Shown here in pieces: positions 42,958 through 51,127 of a stretch of 64,000 nt of DNA (position 1 is its first letter; every line of letters starts with the position of its first letter). The notes under the pieces were generated by a model. That model saw only the letters and a program-made list of their open reading frames with translations. It had not been told where the DNA came from and made no database searches. The stretch is taken from NCBI RefSeq assembly GCF_012910705.2, contig NZ_WTVG02000032.1:1-64000 (forward strand), given 5' to 3'. The translations under genes and the position numbers were made by a program. This stretch comes from Aromatoleum anaerobium. Lineage in GTDB: Bacteria; Pseudomonadota; Gammaproteobacteria; Burkholderiales; Rhodocyclaceae.

Positions 42958-43815
42958 TCAGGTCGCCGGCGGAAAGAATCGGTACGAATCTTCCGGCGGC
43001 ACGCCGAGGCGTGCAATCAGCTGTTCGCGATTGAGGTGCACCAGCTCTTCGATCGCGGCAATGTCGTCCGGCAGCGCTTCGTTGTCCCAGCCCGAAGCGA
43101 GGTGGCGCGCGAACCCGGCGGCGAGTTGCACGTTGCGTACCCGCGGACTGCCGGCCTGGGCCTCGTCCATCAGCATGATCAGCAACTCGGGAAGCTTCCA
43201 CGCCCGGATCAGCCCGATCTGGATGTCTTGCGCGGTGCAGCCGAAAACTTCGCGTTGTGCATCCGCGCTGCGCCGCCAGCGGTTTGCCCGCTGGATCTCG
43301 TAGACGCGCAACGTCAGCGCCGGCGCGAAAGTCCAGCACATGATTTCGACCGCGTCGAGCAGCAGCGCGGCAACAGTCACTTCATCGACGTCCAGATCGT
43401 GCCGCAGGATCGCCCAGTCGCGCGCATAGTGTGCCGCACGGCGTGCGCGACCGATGATCCGGAGCGCGCCGACCAGCGCTTTGGGGTGGGCGTGCAGCGT
43501 GTCCTCGAGCGTCGGCATCGCGGCAAAGGCGGCGAAGAAGGGCGTTATCCCCATCATCATGATCGCGCGGTCGATTGTCGTGATGTCGTGGTTCTGCACC
43601 GAAGTCCGCCTGGCCTGAAGGGTCGTCAGCAGCTTCATCGTCATCAGCGGATCGCTGATGACGACCGCGGCGATGCGCTTGCCGCTGACCGAGTTCTCCT
43701 GTCCTTCGAGGGTGGCGAATTCGCGGACGGTATGGCGCAGCACGGGCACGTTCTGCGCAGACAGAAATTCGACATAGGCGTCGACCGAATCAAGGGGCGC
43801 GTCAAGGAGGGGCAT
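42958..43815 (-). CDS. HDOD domain protein
   Basis: 285 residues from ATG 43815; frames upstream to 44292 are unsupported. The HDOD fold runs from VPVLRHTVREFATLEGQENS through VVISDPLMTMKLLTTLQARR, TIDRAIMMMGITPFFAAFAA and HYARDWAILRHDLDVDEVTV, to ALLLDAVEIMCWTFAPALTL. HDOD proteins lack the HD catalytic pair and act in signal networks, often with cyclic-di-GMP components. Thirty bases separate it from the Rpn-type gene. It diverges from the acuI-like gene. Confidence 0.88.
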   Translation of the reverse strand: MPLLDAPLDSVDAYVEFLSAQNVPVLRHTVREFATLEGQENSVSGKRIAAVVISDPLMTMKLLTTLQARRTSVQNHDITTIDRAIMMMGITPFFAAFAAMPTLEDTLHAHPKALVGALRIIGRARRAAHYARDWAILRHDLDVDEVTVAALLLDAVEIMCWTFAPALTLRVYEIQRANRWRRSADAQREVFGCTAQDIQIGLIRAWKLPELLIMLMDEAQAGSPRVRNVQLAAGFARHLASGWDNEALPDDIAAIEELVHLNREQLIARLGVPPEDSYRFFPPAT

Positions 43816-43992
43816 GGGCTTGGGCTGCCGGGGATTCTTCGATTCATCGGTTCCGGTTCGCTCGAACCGGAGTGGCAATCGCATACGCCAGCCGGATCGT
43901 GAAAAGATCGAGCACGGGATTTGGCTATAATCGGTCCAAAAAACCGTGGCGTCCATATCCCCGTGCATCCCAACCGAGAGGAGTTGCCCCAA

Positions 43993-44991
43993 GTGACTGC
44001 GCCGTTCAAAGCGTTCCTGATCGATCAGGACGAGAGCAAGAAAGTCTTCAGCCGCATGACAACGCTGACCCGCGAGCAACTCGACGCTGGCGAAGTGCTG
44101 ATCCGGGTCCATTATTCCAGCATCAACTACAAGGACGCGCTCGCTGCGACCGGTGCCGGCAAGATCATCCGGCGTTTTCCATGCGTGGGCGGCATCGACC
44201 TGTCCGGCGAGGTTGTGGAAAGCGCGGACGCCCGTTTCCGGGCCGGCGACAAGGTGATTGCGACCAGCTTCGACATCGGCGTGTCGCACCATGGCGGTTA
44301 TGCCGAATACGCGCGCGTGCCGGCCGGGTGGGTGGTGCCGCTACCCGACGGACTGGATCTGTTCGAAGCGATGGCGCTCGGCACGGCCGGTTTCACGGCC
44401 GCGTTGGGGATCGTGCGGATGGAAGACAACGGTCTCGCGCCCGAGCGCGGCCCGGTGGTCGTGACCGGTGCGACGGGCGGTGTCGGCGGACTTTCGATCG
44501 ACATGCTGTCGCGCCTCGGCTATCACGTCGTCGCGCTGACCGGCAAGGAGGCCGAAGCCGATTACCTCCAGATGCTCGGTGCCGCCGAGGTGCGGCTACG
44601 CAGCACGATCGACTTCGACAACGTGCGCCCGCTCGAAGCGGCGCAATGGGCCGGCGCGATCGATAACGTCGGCGGAAAGATCCTGCACTGGATCCTCGCG
44701 ACGATGAAGCAGGCCGGCACTGTCGCGAGCATCGGCAACGCCGCGAGCTTTCATCTGGACACGACGGTGTTCCCGTTCATCCTGCGCGGCGTCAGCCTGC
44801 TCGGCGTCGATTCTGGCTACATGAGCTTTCCGACGCGGCAGCGCGTCTGGCAGCGCCTCGGGAGCGACCTCAAGCCGCGCCACCTCGCGGCCATTACACG
44901 CACCATCGCGTTCGACGAATTGCCGGGCGCGTTCGACGCCTTCATCAAGGGCGAAGTCAAAGGCCGTACCGTCGTGCGGATAGGCGCCTGA
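43993..44991 (+). CDS. acuI: MDR/zinc-independent acryloyl-CoA reductase-like oxidoreductase (YhdH/AcuI)
   Basis: 332 residues from GTG 43993, with AGGAG nine bases upstream. MDR fold: VLIRVHYSSINYKDALAATG, the FPCVGGIDLSGEVVES strand, HGGYAEYARVPAGWVVPLPD, the NADP-binding loop GPVVVTGATGGVGGLSIDML, and FILRGVSLLGVDSGYMSFPT, all typical of the YhdH/YhfP group. No structural-zinc cysteines. Enzymes of this group reduce acryloyl-CoA to propionyl-CoA. Its proximity to prpE fits a propionyl-CoA theme; the two are separated by the response regulator gene. Confidence 0.85.
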   Translation: MTAPFKAFLIDQDESKKVFSRMTTLTREQLDAGEVLIRVHYSSINYKDALAATGAGKIIRRFPCVGGIDLSGEVVESADARFRAGDKVIATSFDIGVSHHGGYAEYARVPAGWVVPLPDGLDLFEAMALGTAGFTAALGIVRMEDNGLAPERGPVVVTGATGGVGGLSIDMLSRLGYHVVALTGKEAEADYLQMLGAAEVRLRSTIDFDNVRPLEAAQWAGAIDNVGGKILHWILATMKQAGTVASIGNAASFHLDTTVFPFILRGVSLLGVDSGYMSFPTRQRVWQRLGSDLKPRHLAAITRTIAFDELPGAFDAFIKGEVKGRTVVRIGA

Positions 44992-45043
44992 GGGCACCCG
45001 ACGGCGCCCGACGGCGCCCGGGCGCGTTACCGGAGATCCCACC

Positions 45044-46231
45044 ATGAGCGAGGAAGAACATCAGCCGTTGCCGAAGGTGCTGATCGTCGATGACTCGCGC
45101 ATGGTGCGGGCATCGGTCATCAAGCTGATCCGCGGGCGTTTCGAGTTCCGCGAGGAGGCCGACGGCGAGGCCGGCTGGCAGGCCTTGCTGGTGGATCCGA
45201 CGATTCACCTGGTGCTGACCGACATCGGCATGCCGCAGCTCGACGGGTATGGCCTGCTCGAGCGCGTCCGGGCGTCGAAGCTGTCGCGCATCCATGACCT
45301 GCCGGTGATCGTGATTTCCGGCGACGAGGACGATTCAGCGCGTGAGCGCGCGCGCCGCCTCGGCGCCAACGACTTCATCACGAAAGGCATCCGGGCCACC
45401 GAACTGCTTGCCCGCCTCGATTCGCTCACCCGGCTCGCGCAGACGCGGCGCGAGCTCGAGGAAAGCCGGGCCGCGCTGGCAAAGCACAGCCCGATCGATC
45501 CCGCCTCTGGACTCGTCACGGAGTCCTGCCTGAATTGGCGCGCCGAGCAGGAACTCGCGCTGGCGCGGCGTCGCCGCGGCAACATCAGCGCGATGGTCGT
45601 CGAGATCGACCGCTACGAGCAGCTCGCGGTGCTGCACGGCGCTCACGTCGCGCAGCTCGTCACCCGCAAGCTGTCAAAAATACTTGCCACGAAGGTGCGC
45701 AAGGAAGATACCGTCACGGAGCTTGCCCCGGCACGGTTCGCCGTGCTCTCGCCGGCAGGCGGCTGGGCCGGGTGCTGCGCGTTCGCGCTGCGCCTGCAGA
45801 AGGCGATGGAAAAGCTCGTGATGACCTATCGCGAGGAGCGCATTCGCATCAGCGTGACGATCGGCGTGTCGAACTCGACGACCGACGACATCGGCACCGT
45901 GAGCGAACTGATCGGGCTCGCGACGCAGCGCGCGCAGACCGGCCGGCAAGCGGGCGGCAACCGCGTCATCGGCGATCAGGGAGAAGTCACCCAGGCGTTC
46001 GTCGATCGGCTGATCACGCAGGCGGTCAGCATCGACCAGGCCCTCGAGCGCATCCGGGCCGGAGAAGGCGCCGAGATCACGTCGCAGCTGCCGCAACTCA
46101 TTGCAACGCTGCTTCCGCTGCTGCAGTGGGTAGAATTACAGTTTCGTTGCGGAATCCCGATAGAGCGCCTGAAAGGATACGAAATCGGTGCCGATGCCGA
46201 TACCGGGAGCGATCCTGCCGCGAAAAGTTGA
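45044..46231 (+). CDS. response regulator with a degenerate GGDEF domain
   Basis: 395 residues. The receiver domain has VLIVDDSRMV (acidic pair), phosphoacceptor Asp in HLVLTDIGMPQLDGYGLLER, Thr/Ser in VISGDEDD and Lys in DFITKGI. After a helix (RRELEESRAALAKHSPIDPA), the second domain is laid out like a diguanylate cyclase. The signature GGDEF is replaced by APARFAVLS, so cyclase activity is not expected. The rest of the domain (RIRISVTIGVSNSTTDDIGT) is intact, which suggests a binding or dimerisation role. The C-terminal ~70 residues are helical. Confidence 0.9.
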   Translation: MSEEEHQPLPKVLIVDDSRMVRASVIKLIRGRFEFREEADGEAGWQALLVDPTIHLVLTDIGMPQLDGYGLLERVRASKLSRIHDLPVIVISGDEDDSARERARRLGANDFITKGIRATELLARLDSLTRLAQTRRELEESRAALAKHSPIDPASGLVTESCLNWRAEQELALARRRRGNISAMVVEIDRYEQLAVLHGAHVAQLVTRKLSKILATKVRKEDTVTELAPARFAVLSPAGGWAGCCAFALRLQKAMEKLVMTYREERIRISVTIGVSNSTTDDIGTVSELIGLATQRAQTGRQAGGNRVIGDQGEVTQAFVDRLITQAVSIDQALERIRAGEGAEITSQLPQLIATLLPLLQWVELQFRCGIPIERLKGYEIGADADTGSDPAAKS

Positions 46232-46359
46232 ACAGCATCATACAAATATAAATACAACAGCAGTAAAGGGGGCGCCCCGGATGTCCAGGGAGTGGGAAGT
46301 CCGTCGGCGTCTGAAAGTCGTTTGCAGATGAAGGGAATCTTGAAGGGAGAGGAATGCTC

Positions 46360-48252
46360 ATGACGACGTACAAGGAATTTCATCGCCGTTCCATCGACAG
46401 CCGTGACGAATTCTGGGCGGAGGAGGCCCAGCTCATCGACTGGAACAAGCCCGCCGGCCAGGTCTGCGATTTTTCGCAGCCACCGTTCGTGAAGTGGTTC
46501 AAGGGAGGCGAGACGAACCTCTGCTACAACGCCGTGGATCGCCACGCCGCCGTGCGCCCCGACGACCGGGCGCTGGTGTATATCTCGACCGAGACCGACG
46601 AGGAGAAGGTGTACTCGTTTGCGCAGTTGCAGCGCGAGGTGGAGCGCATGGCCGCGATCTACCAGGAGCTTGGCGTCGGGAAGGGCGACCGCGTGCTGAT
46701 CTACATGCCGATGATCGCCGAAGCGGCATTCGCGATGCTCGCCTGCGCGCGCATCGGCGCGATCCACTCGGTGGTGTTCGGCGGCTTTGCGGCGGGTTCG
46801 CTCGCGACCCGCATCGACGACGCGAAGCCGGTGCTGATGGTGAGTTCGGACGCTGGCATGCGCAACGGCAAGCCGGTGCCATACAAGCATCTCGTGGACG
46901 AAGCGTGCAAGATCGCGGAATTTCCGCCGCAGAAAGTCCTGATCGTGGACCGCGGGCTCGACAAGGGCTTCTCCAAAGTCGAAGGCCGCGACGTCGATTA
47001 CGCCGAGCTGCGCGCGAAGCACCTTGACGCGAAGGTGCCCGTGACCTGGCTCGAATCGTCCGAGCCGAGCTACATCCTGTACACGTCCGGCACCACCGGC
47101 AAGCCCAAAGGCGTGCAGCGCGACACCGGCGGCTACGCGGTCGCGCTCGCGTCGTCGATGAAGCACATCTTCACCGGCTTCGCCGGCGAGACGATGTTCG
47201 CGACCTCCGACATCGGCTGGGTCGTCGGCCACAGCTACATCATCTACGGGCCGCTGCTCGCCGGCATGGCGACGATCATGTATGAAGGCACGCCGCTGCG
47301 CCCGGACGCCGGGATCTGGTGGCAGATCGTCGAGAAATACAAGGTCAACGTGATGTTCTCGGCCCCCACCGCGGTGCGCGTGCTGAAGAAGCAGGACCCG
47401 GCTTTCCTGAAGAAATACGACCTGTCGTCGCTGAAGCATCTTTTCCTCGCCGGCGAGCCGCTCGACGAGACGACGCACAAGTGGATCATGGACGAGCTCG
47501 GCATCCCGGTCATCGACAACTACTGGCAGACCGAAACCGGCTGGCCGATGCTCTCCGCGGTGCGCGGCATCGAGGAGACGCCGATCAAGTACGGCTCGCC
47601 GAGCTTCCCCGTGTATGGCTACGACCTGCGCATCTTCCGCGAGGACGGCAGTGAATGCGGTGCCAACGAGAAAGGCATCGTCGGCGTCGTGCCGCCGTTG
47701 CCGCCGGGCTGCCTGTCGACGGTGTGGGGCCAGGACGAGCGTTTCGTCAGCACGTATTTCACGCTGTTCAAGGATCCGGTCATCTTCTCGTCGTCCGACT
47801 GGGGCATCAAGGACCAAGACGGTTACCACACGATCCTCGGCCGCATGGACGACGTCATCAACGTCGCCGGTCACCGTCTCGGCACGCGCGAGATCGAGGA
47901 GGCGATCCAGGCGAACGCGGCGATCGCCGAAGTGGCCGTCGTCGGTGTCGCCGATTCCCTGAAAGGGCAGATGCCGATGGCTTTCGCGGTGGTCAAGGAC
48001 GCGTCGCGCGTCGATACCGCCGAGAAACGCGCCGAACTCGAGAAGGACGTCATGAAGACCGTCGACACCCTGCTCGGTGCGATCGCGCGTCCCGGCCGTG
48101 TGCATTTCATCTCCGGGCTGCCGAAGACGCGCTCGGGCAAGATGCTGCGCCGCTCGATCCAGGCGCTGGCGGAGGGACGCGATCCCGGTGACCTGACGAC
48201 GATCGACGATCCGGGCACGCTGGAGCAGATCCGCAACGCGCTCGCGGGCTGA
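46360..48252 (+). CDS. prpE: propionate-CoA ligase
   Basis: 630 residues from ATG 46360 (MTTYKEFHRRSIDSRDEFWA), seven bases after AGGGAGAGG; an ATG two codons earlier is also possible. AMP-forming core: YILYTSGTTGKPKGVQRDTG (A3), VNVMFSAPTAVRVLKKQD, DNYWQTETGWPMLSA (A5), SDWGIKDQDGYHTILGRMDD (A7), VINVAGHRLGTREIEEAI (A8), and the acetylatable Lys region KTRSGKMLRRSIQ. The TDIGWVVGHSYIIYGPLLAG segment distinguishes PrpE/Acs types. It makes propionyl-CoA from propionate, ATP and CoA. No methylcitrate-cycle genes adjoin it. Confidence 0.95.
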   Translation: MTTYKEFHRRSIDSRDEFWAEEAQLIDWNKPAGQVCDFSQPPFVKWFKGGETNLCYNAVDRHAAVRPDDRALVYISTETDEEKVYSFAQLQREVERMAAIYQELGVGKGDRVLIYMPMIAEAAFAMLACARIGAIHSVVFGGFAAGSLATRIDDAKPVLMVSSDAGMRNGKPVPYKHLVDEACKIAEFPPQKVLIVDRGLDKGFSKVEGRDVDYAELRAKHLDAKVPVTWLESSEPSYILYTSGTTGKPKGVQRDTGGYAVALASSMKHIFTGFAGETMFATSDIGWVVGHSYIIYGPLLAGMATIMYEGTPLRPDAGIWWQIVEKYKVNVMFSAPTAVRVLKKQDPAFLKKYDLSSLKHLFLAGEPLDETTHKWIMDELGIPVIDNYWQTETGWPMLSAVRGIEETPIKYGSPSFPVYGYDLRIFREDGSECGANEKGIVGVVPPLPPGCLSTVWGQDERFVSTYFTLFKDPVIFSSSDWGIKDQDGYHTILGRMDDVINVAGHRLGTREIEEAIQANAAIAEVAVVGVADSLKGQMPMAFAVVKDASRVDTAEKRAELEKDVMKTVDTLLGAIARPGRVHFISGLPKTRSGKMLRRSIQALAEGRDPGDLTTIDDPGTLEQIRNALAG

Positions 48253-48389
48253 CCGCCGATCGTCTCACGGTGACAAGAAACCGCGCCCGGCTGGTCCGGG
48301 CCGGTAACGTCGAGCGTTGCTGGTTCGACCAAAGGCCGCGTCCGACGAGGGCTTGCGGCCTGAGGATTTTTCGTCGGCCGGAAAACTGC

Positions 48390-48479
48390 TCAAAGCACAG
48401 CCCGCCCTGTGAAATCCGGCGGGTTGTGCTTCGCGATGTAGATGCTGATGTTCGTGTCGAGCAGATAGCGGACCGACAT
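48390..48479 (-). pseudogene. truncated VapC toxin (PIN domain) stub, 29 codons
   Basis: Starts with ATG directly after the VapB stop (TGAATG) and reads MSVRYLLDTNISIYIAKHNP, then PDFTGRAVL and TGA. The LLDTN block holds the first PIN-domain Asp, and everything after about residue 20 is lost. VapC proteins are ~130-residue RNases, so this stub is inactive. Downstream is prpE's 3' flank. Confidence 0.85.
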
Positions 48480-48710
48480 TCAGAGCGCCTCCCGCTCCTG
48501 CGGCGGGACGTCTTTGCGCCCTTCGGACATGAAGTCGACGGGGAGCTCGATCAGCGCATCGAAGATCGCGGCCGCATTGCCCGGCAGTTCGCGCAGCACG
48601 ATTTCATTGCCGCGGCGGAAGATTTCAACCCGGTCCGTGTCGAGCCGAAACTCCTTCGGCAGGCGGACCGCCTGGCTGTTGCCGGAGTGGAAGACGCGGG
48701 CGTAAGCCAT
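48480..48710 (-). CDS. vapB: VapB-type antitoxin (AbrB/MazE fold), orphaned
   Basis: 76 residues from ATG 48710 with GAGGAGCGCATC upstream. YARVFHSGNSQAVRLPKEFR is the swapped-hairpin AbrB-type DNA-binding motif of VapB; GNEIVLRELPG and PVDFMSEGRKDVPPQ are typical downstream parts. The partner VapC is reduced to a 29-codon stub, so this antitoxin has no local toxin to neutralise. Confidence 0.88.
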   Translation of the reverse strand: MAYARVFHSGNSQAVRLPKEFRLDTDRVEIFRRGNEIVLRELPGNAAAIFDALIELPVDFMSEGRKDVPPQEREAL

Positions 48711-48772
48711 GATGCGCTCCTCGAATAAATACATACAAAAAGTATATACATTGCAGCCGTCGTGCCGGGCTA

Positions 48773-49648
48773 TCACGCCCGCCCGGTGCTCTCGCCGCGC
48801 GTGACGCCGCCGCGCACTTCGTGCTCGGCTACTACGACTGTGTCGCGCACCACATCGTCCACGTCGACCTGCGCGACGTCTCGTTCGACCCGGAAAACCG
48901 CAGGATGCTCAAATTCGTCGACGAGGACGGAGTTGTTCGCAGCATGCCGCTGCACCGGATCAAGGAGGTGTTCCGCAGCGATATGCGGATCTGGCACCGC
49001 GAGCATTGAAAGAGGTGGGCGCGGCCGGCGCGTCGGAAAGTTCCGCCCCCCGGCGTCGTCCGGCTGCAAGTGCCGACTGCCGGTTCGGTCGGCGTCATAT
49101 TGCGCGGACTGCCGTCTACCGCTTTGTTCGGCCAGCGCCACCGAGCCGAGCAGCAAACTCGTCGGGATGAACGGAAAACGGGCGTGGTGACCTCCTTTCG
49201 CAAAATCGGCCGCGCTCATCGGACTTTCCACATGCTCCTCGCCCTTGCGGCGACGGCAGGTGCGGCTGACCGCAAGCCGCGAGATCTTCCCGATGCGGTC
49301 GCGCGGCAGCTTGGCGGGGTCGATGATCGAACGATCGAGTGCGGCGGCGTAACTGCGCTCGAACGGCAGGGGAGCCTCCGGCTCGCCGGGTTTTGCGAGG
49401 ACGATGCGTGTGCAGCCGACGGGGGCGTGCGGGTGATCGACGGTGCGCAGCAGACCATGAACACTATGCGCATCGTAATCGTCGATTCCGCGCCGATCGG
49501 GCGGTTCCGGCTCGAACTTCAGATCTTCGCAATAGACCTCGTGACGGATGCGGAACACGTCGGCGCGCGACGCGTCGTCGAGGGCGGCAGTCATGCGGAA
49601 ATACTTGCTGAAGCCGGTACCGAGGTTGAGGCGGTCCGAGATCTGCAT
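48773..49648 (-). pseudogene. PEP-CTERM/exosortase-associated acyltransferase, C-terminal part decayed
   Basis: Residues 1-178 (MQISDRLNLGTGFSKYFRMT, FRIRHEVYCEDLKFEP, GCTRIVLAKPGEPEAPLPFE, KISRLAVSRTCRRRKGEEHV, RFPFIPTSLLLGSVALAEQS) match the autoinducer-synthase-like acyltransferase family associated with exosortase loci, which is normally ~260 aa. From about 49114 downward the sequence no longer matches: the open frame continues as RRQSAQYDADRTGSRHLQPD into unrelated DNA and over the DUF504 fragment on the other strand. The GNAT-like core is probably cut short and inactive. It faces away from the PEP-CTERM gene. Confidence 0.72.
48821..49009 (+). pseudogene. DUF504 (UPF0248) C-terminal fragment
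   Basis: Reads FVLGYYDCVAHHIVHVDLRD, VSFDPENRRMLKFVDEDGVV and RSMPLHRIKEVFRSDMRIWH, ending REH. DUF504 proteins end with GYYDRV...VPLHRVREVYRDGxLIWHR, so this is the C-terminal two-thirds. The first ~15 residues (the usual RIRWD segment) are missing and no good start codon exists; a GTG at 48821 is the first possible. It lies antisense within the decayed acyltransferase frame. Confidence 0.7.
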
Positions 49649-49897
49649 TGTATTCGACCCCCTACGCTATGGTCCGCGTCCCTCGCAGTCGGGCATCGCG
49701 CCTGCGGACCGGCGATGCGGCTCGCCGGAAGTCGAGGTGCTGACCGGCGTCGTTCGCGACCGCAAGGGCGTCCCGGGCGAAACGCCGTCCATGATAGCCG
49801 ATCGCATGACTGGTCTGTGCCGGCGCGCGCATGAGTACAGCATTTGATAATGACGATGCCGATTTTTGTGCTGCCGTCGGCTCCCGCTTGGCGACGA

Positions 49898-49916
49898 GTG
49901 TCGAAATATTTTACAC
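49898..49916. promoter_or_regulatory. palindrome, candidate PEP-CTERM box (PrsR site)
   Basis: GTGTCGAAATATTTTACAC is an imperfect 19-bp inverted repeat (six of nine pairs match; outer arms GTGT/ACAC). It lies 63 bases upstream of the -24 element of a sigma-54 promoter, the right place for an enhancer-binding activator. PrsR being the binder is inference. Confidence 0.5.
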
Positions 49917-49978
49917 CTGCGGGTAAGGACTCGCTCTCAGAGTCGACAGAGCTATGATTATTAAAGAGTTTCTATTCA

Positions 49979-49992
49979 GGCACGACGGTTGC
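49979..49992 (+). promoter_or_regulatory. sigma-54 promoter (-24/-12) of the PEP-CTERM gene
   Basis: GGCACG-ACGG-TTGC matches the core of the sigma-54 consensus (TGGCACG-N4-TTGC), with GG-N10-GC spacing exact. It lies 65 bases before the ATG at 50057. The window also encodes a GAFTGA-bearing activator (PrsR). Confidence 0.8.
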
Positions 49993-50056
49993 GTTAGTAT
50001 TTCTAGGCTCGGCGAGCCCCTTAGGAACCTTATGAACCTTATTGGGAGAAACTGAA

Positions 50057-50980
50057 ATGCTTGCACGTAATGCGATTGCCAAAGGCCTAATGGGGGCCGC
50101 GATGATGATGGGCTTGACTGCTTCTGCCTATGCGGTGCCGTGGATGAGCGGCGCCAACGTGATCGAGGACGACAGCAACGAATATATTTTCCGCCCTAAC
50201 GCCGCTGGGGGCTACGACCAGGTGGCGGCCGGTGACCTCGCGGTGGACGACATTGTGGTTCAGGCGCTTGACTTTCCAAGAATCAATGGCGTTAACATCG
50301 ACTCCCTCGGTGAAGAAGTCACCGGCGTATCCGTATTCAAGATTGCTGCCATCGGTGGGGTAGCGGTTATTGATCCGGTTGGTCCTGTCCCCCCCTACAC
50401 GTCAGCCGATTTCACGTTCAGCACGGCGACTGCTGCGGATTGGTTGGCGTTGACTGGAATCGATATTACGGCTGGGGTCCTGGCTCCCGTGGTCGGGGAG
50501 ATGTCCCTCCTCTTCCAGCATGCGGCGAACAACTTGGACGTCGATACGCAAGGCTATGCGACGACCATCGAAGACCTGACCACGGTGGTTGTGGAAACGG
50601 GGACGGCGGAAGATGGAACCCTGATCATGGCGCTTGCTCTGGGGGGCGGGGGGGACTTCGCGGCGGCGACGGACCTGCCGCTGGATCCGTCGGTCTTCCT
50701 GCCGAGTGCTGGCGAGACCGCCGGTGTCACGCAGTACGGGACATTCAGCTATCAACTGACGATCGCGTATGACGCCATTCCGGGCATCGATGTCGCTTCT
50801 GGAACAAAGCTGACGGGGACTGGTCAGAATCTGGTTACGGATCGTCCCCTGGTCGCGCCGGTAATCGATGACACCGATGCGAGCTTCAATGCCGTTCCGG
50901 AACCTGCCACGCTGTCCTTGCTGGGCTTGGGGCTTCTCGGTGCCGCGTTTACACGCCGCCGGCAGAGTCGTGTGGCCTAA
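50057..50980 (+). CDS. PEP-CTERM domain exported protein
   Basis: 307 residues from ATG 50057, preceded by GGGAGA. Signal peptide MLARNAIAKGLMGAAMMMGL then TASAYAV. The mature region is acidic, almost free of basic residues and lacks a known enzymatic domain. The C-terminus is a textbook PEP-CTERM sorting signal: NAVPEPATLSLLGLGLLGAA (VPEP motif and hydrophobic helix) followed by FTRRRQSRVA. Exosortase would cut at the PEP site as the protein crosses the inner membrane. Predicted regulation is sigma-54 with PrsR. Likely a matrix or surface protein. Confidence 0.92.
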   Translation: MLARNAIAKGLMGAAMMMGLTASAYAVPWMSGANVIEDDSNEYIFRPNAAGGYDQVAAGDLAVDDIVVQALDFPRINGVNIDSLGEEVTGVSVFKIAAIGGVAVIDPVGPVPPYTSADFTFSTATAADWLALTGIDITAGVLAPVVGEMSLLFQHAANNLDVDTQGYATTIEDLTTVVVETGTAEDGTLIMALALGGGGDFAAATDLPLDPSVFLPSAGETAGVTQYGTFSYQLTIAYDAIPGIDVASGTKLTGTGQNLVTDRPLVAPVIDDTDASFNAVPEPATLSLLGLGLLGAAFTRRRQSRVA

Positions 50981-51057
50981 CGAGGAAGCGCGCACTCGTT
51001 TGCTGAAGGAGTTGCGCGCCTGAAGCACCGAATTGCGTTTGAGCAGCAGAAGGATGG

Positions 51058-51114
51058 GCCGGCCGGGAATGGCCGGCTCATTCATGTATTGACGCCGGCC
51101 GGCTGCCGGCCGGC
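51058..51114. terminator. two GC-rich hairpins between convergent genes
   Basis: Perfect stems GCCGGCC/GGCCGGC (51058-51077) and GCCGGCCGG/CCGGCCGGC (51094-51114, loop CTG). No T run follows either. They lie between the PEP-CTERM gene and the convergent SDR gene, so a bidirectional stop is likely. Confidence 0.5.
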
Positions 51115-51127
51115 GGGGGCCCGCTGC

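Larger units (their letters stand above)
49649..50056. other. intergenic region between the acyltransferase remnant and the PEP-CTERM gene
   Basis: 408 bases. It contains the sigma-54 promoter and palindrome listed separately and no gene. Confidence 0.55.

Noticed and set aside
46293-46310. GG-N10-GC upstream of prpE
   Set aside because: The spacing is present but there is no TTGC and no TGGCAC; chance in GC-rich DNA.
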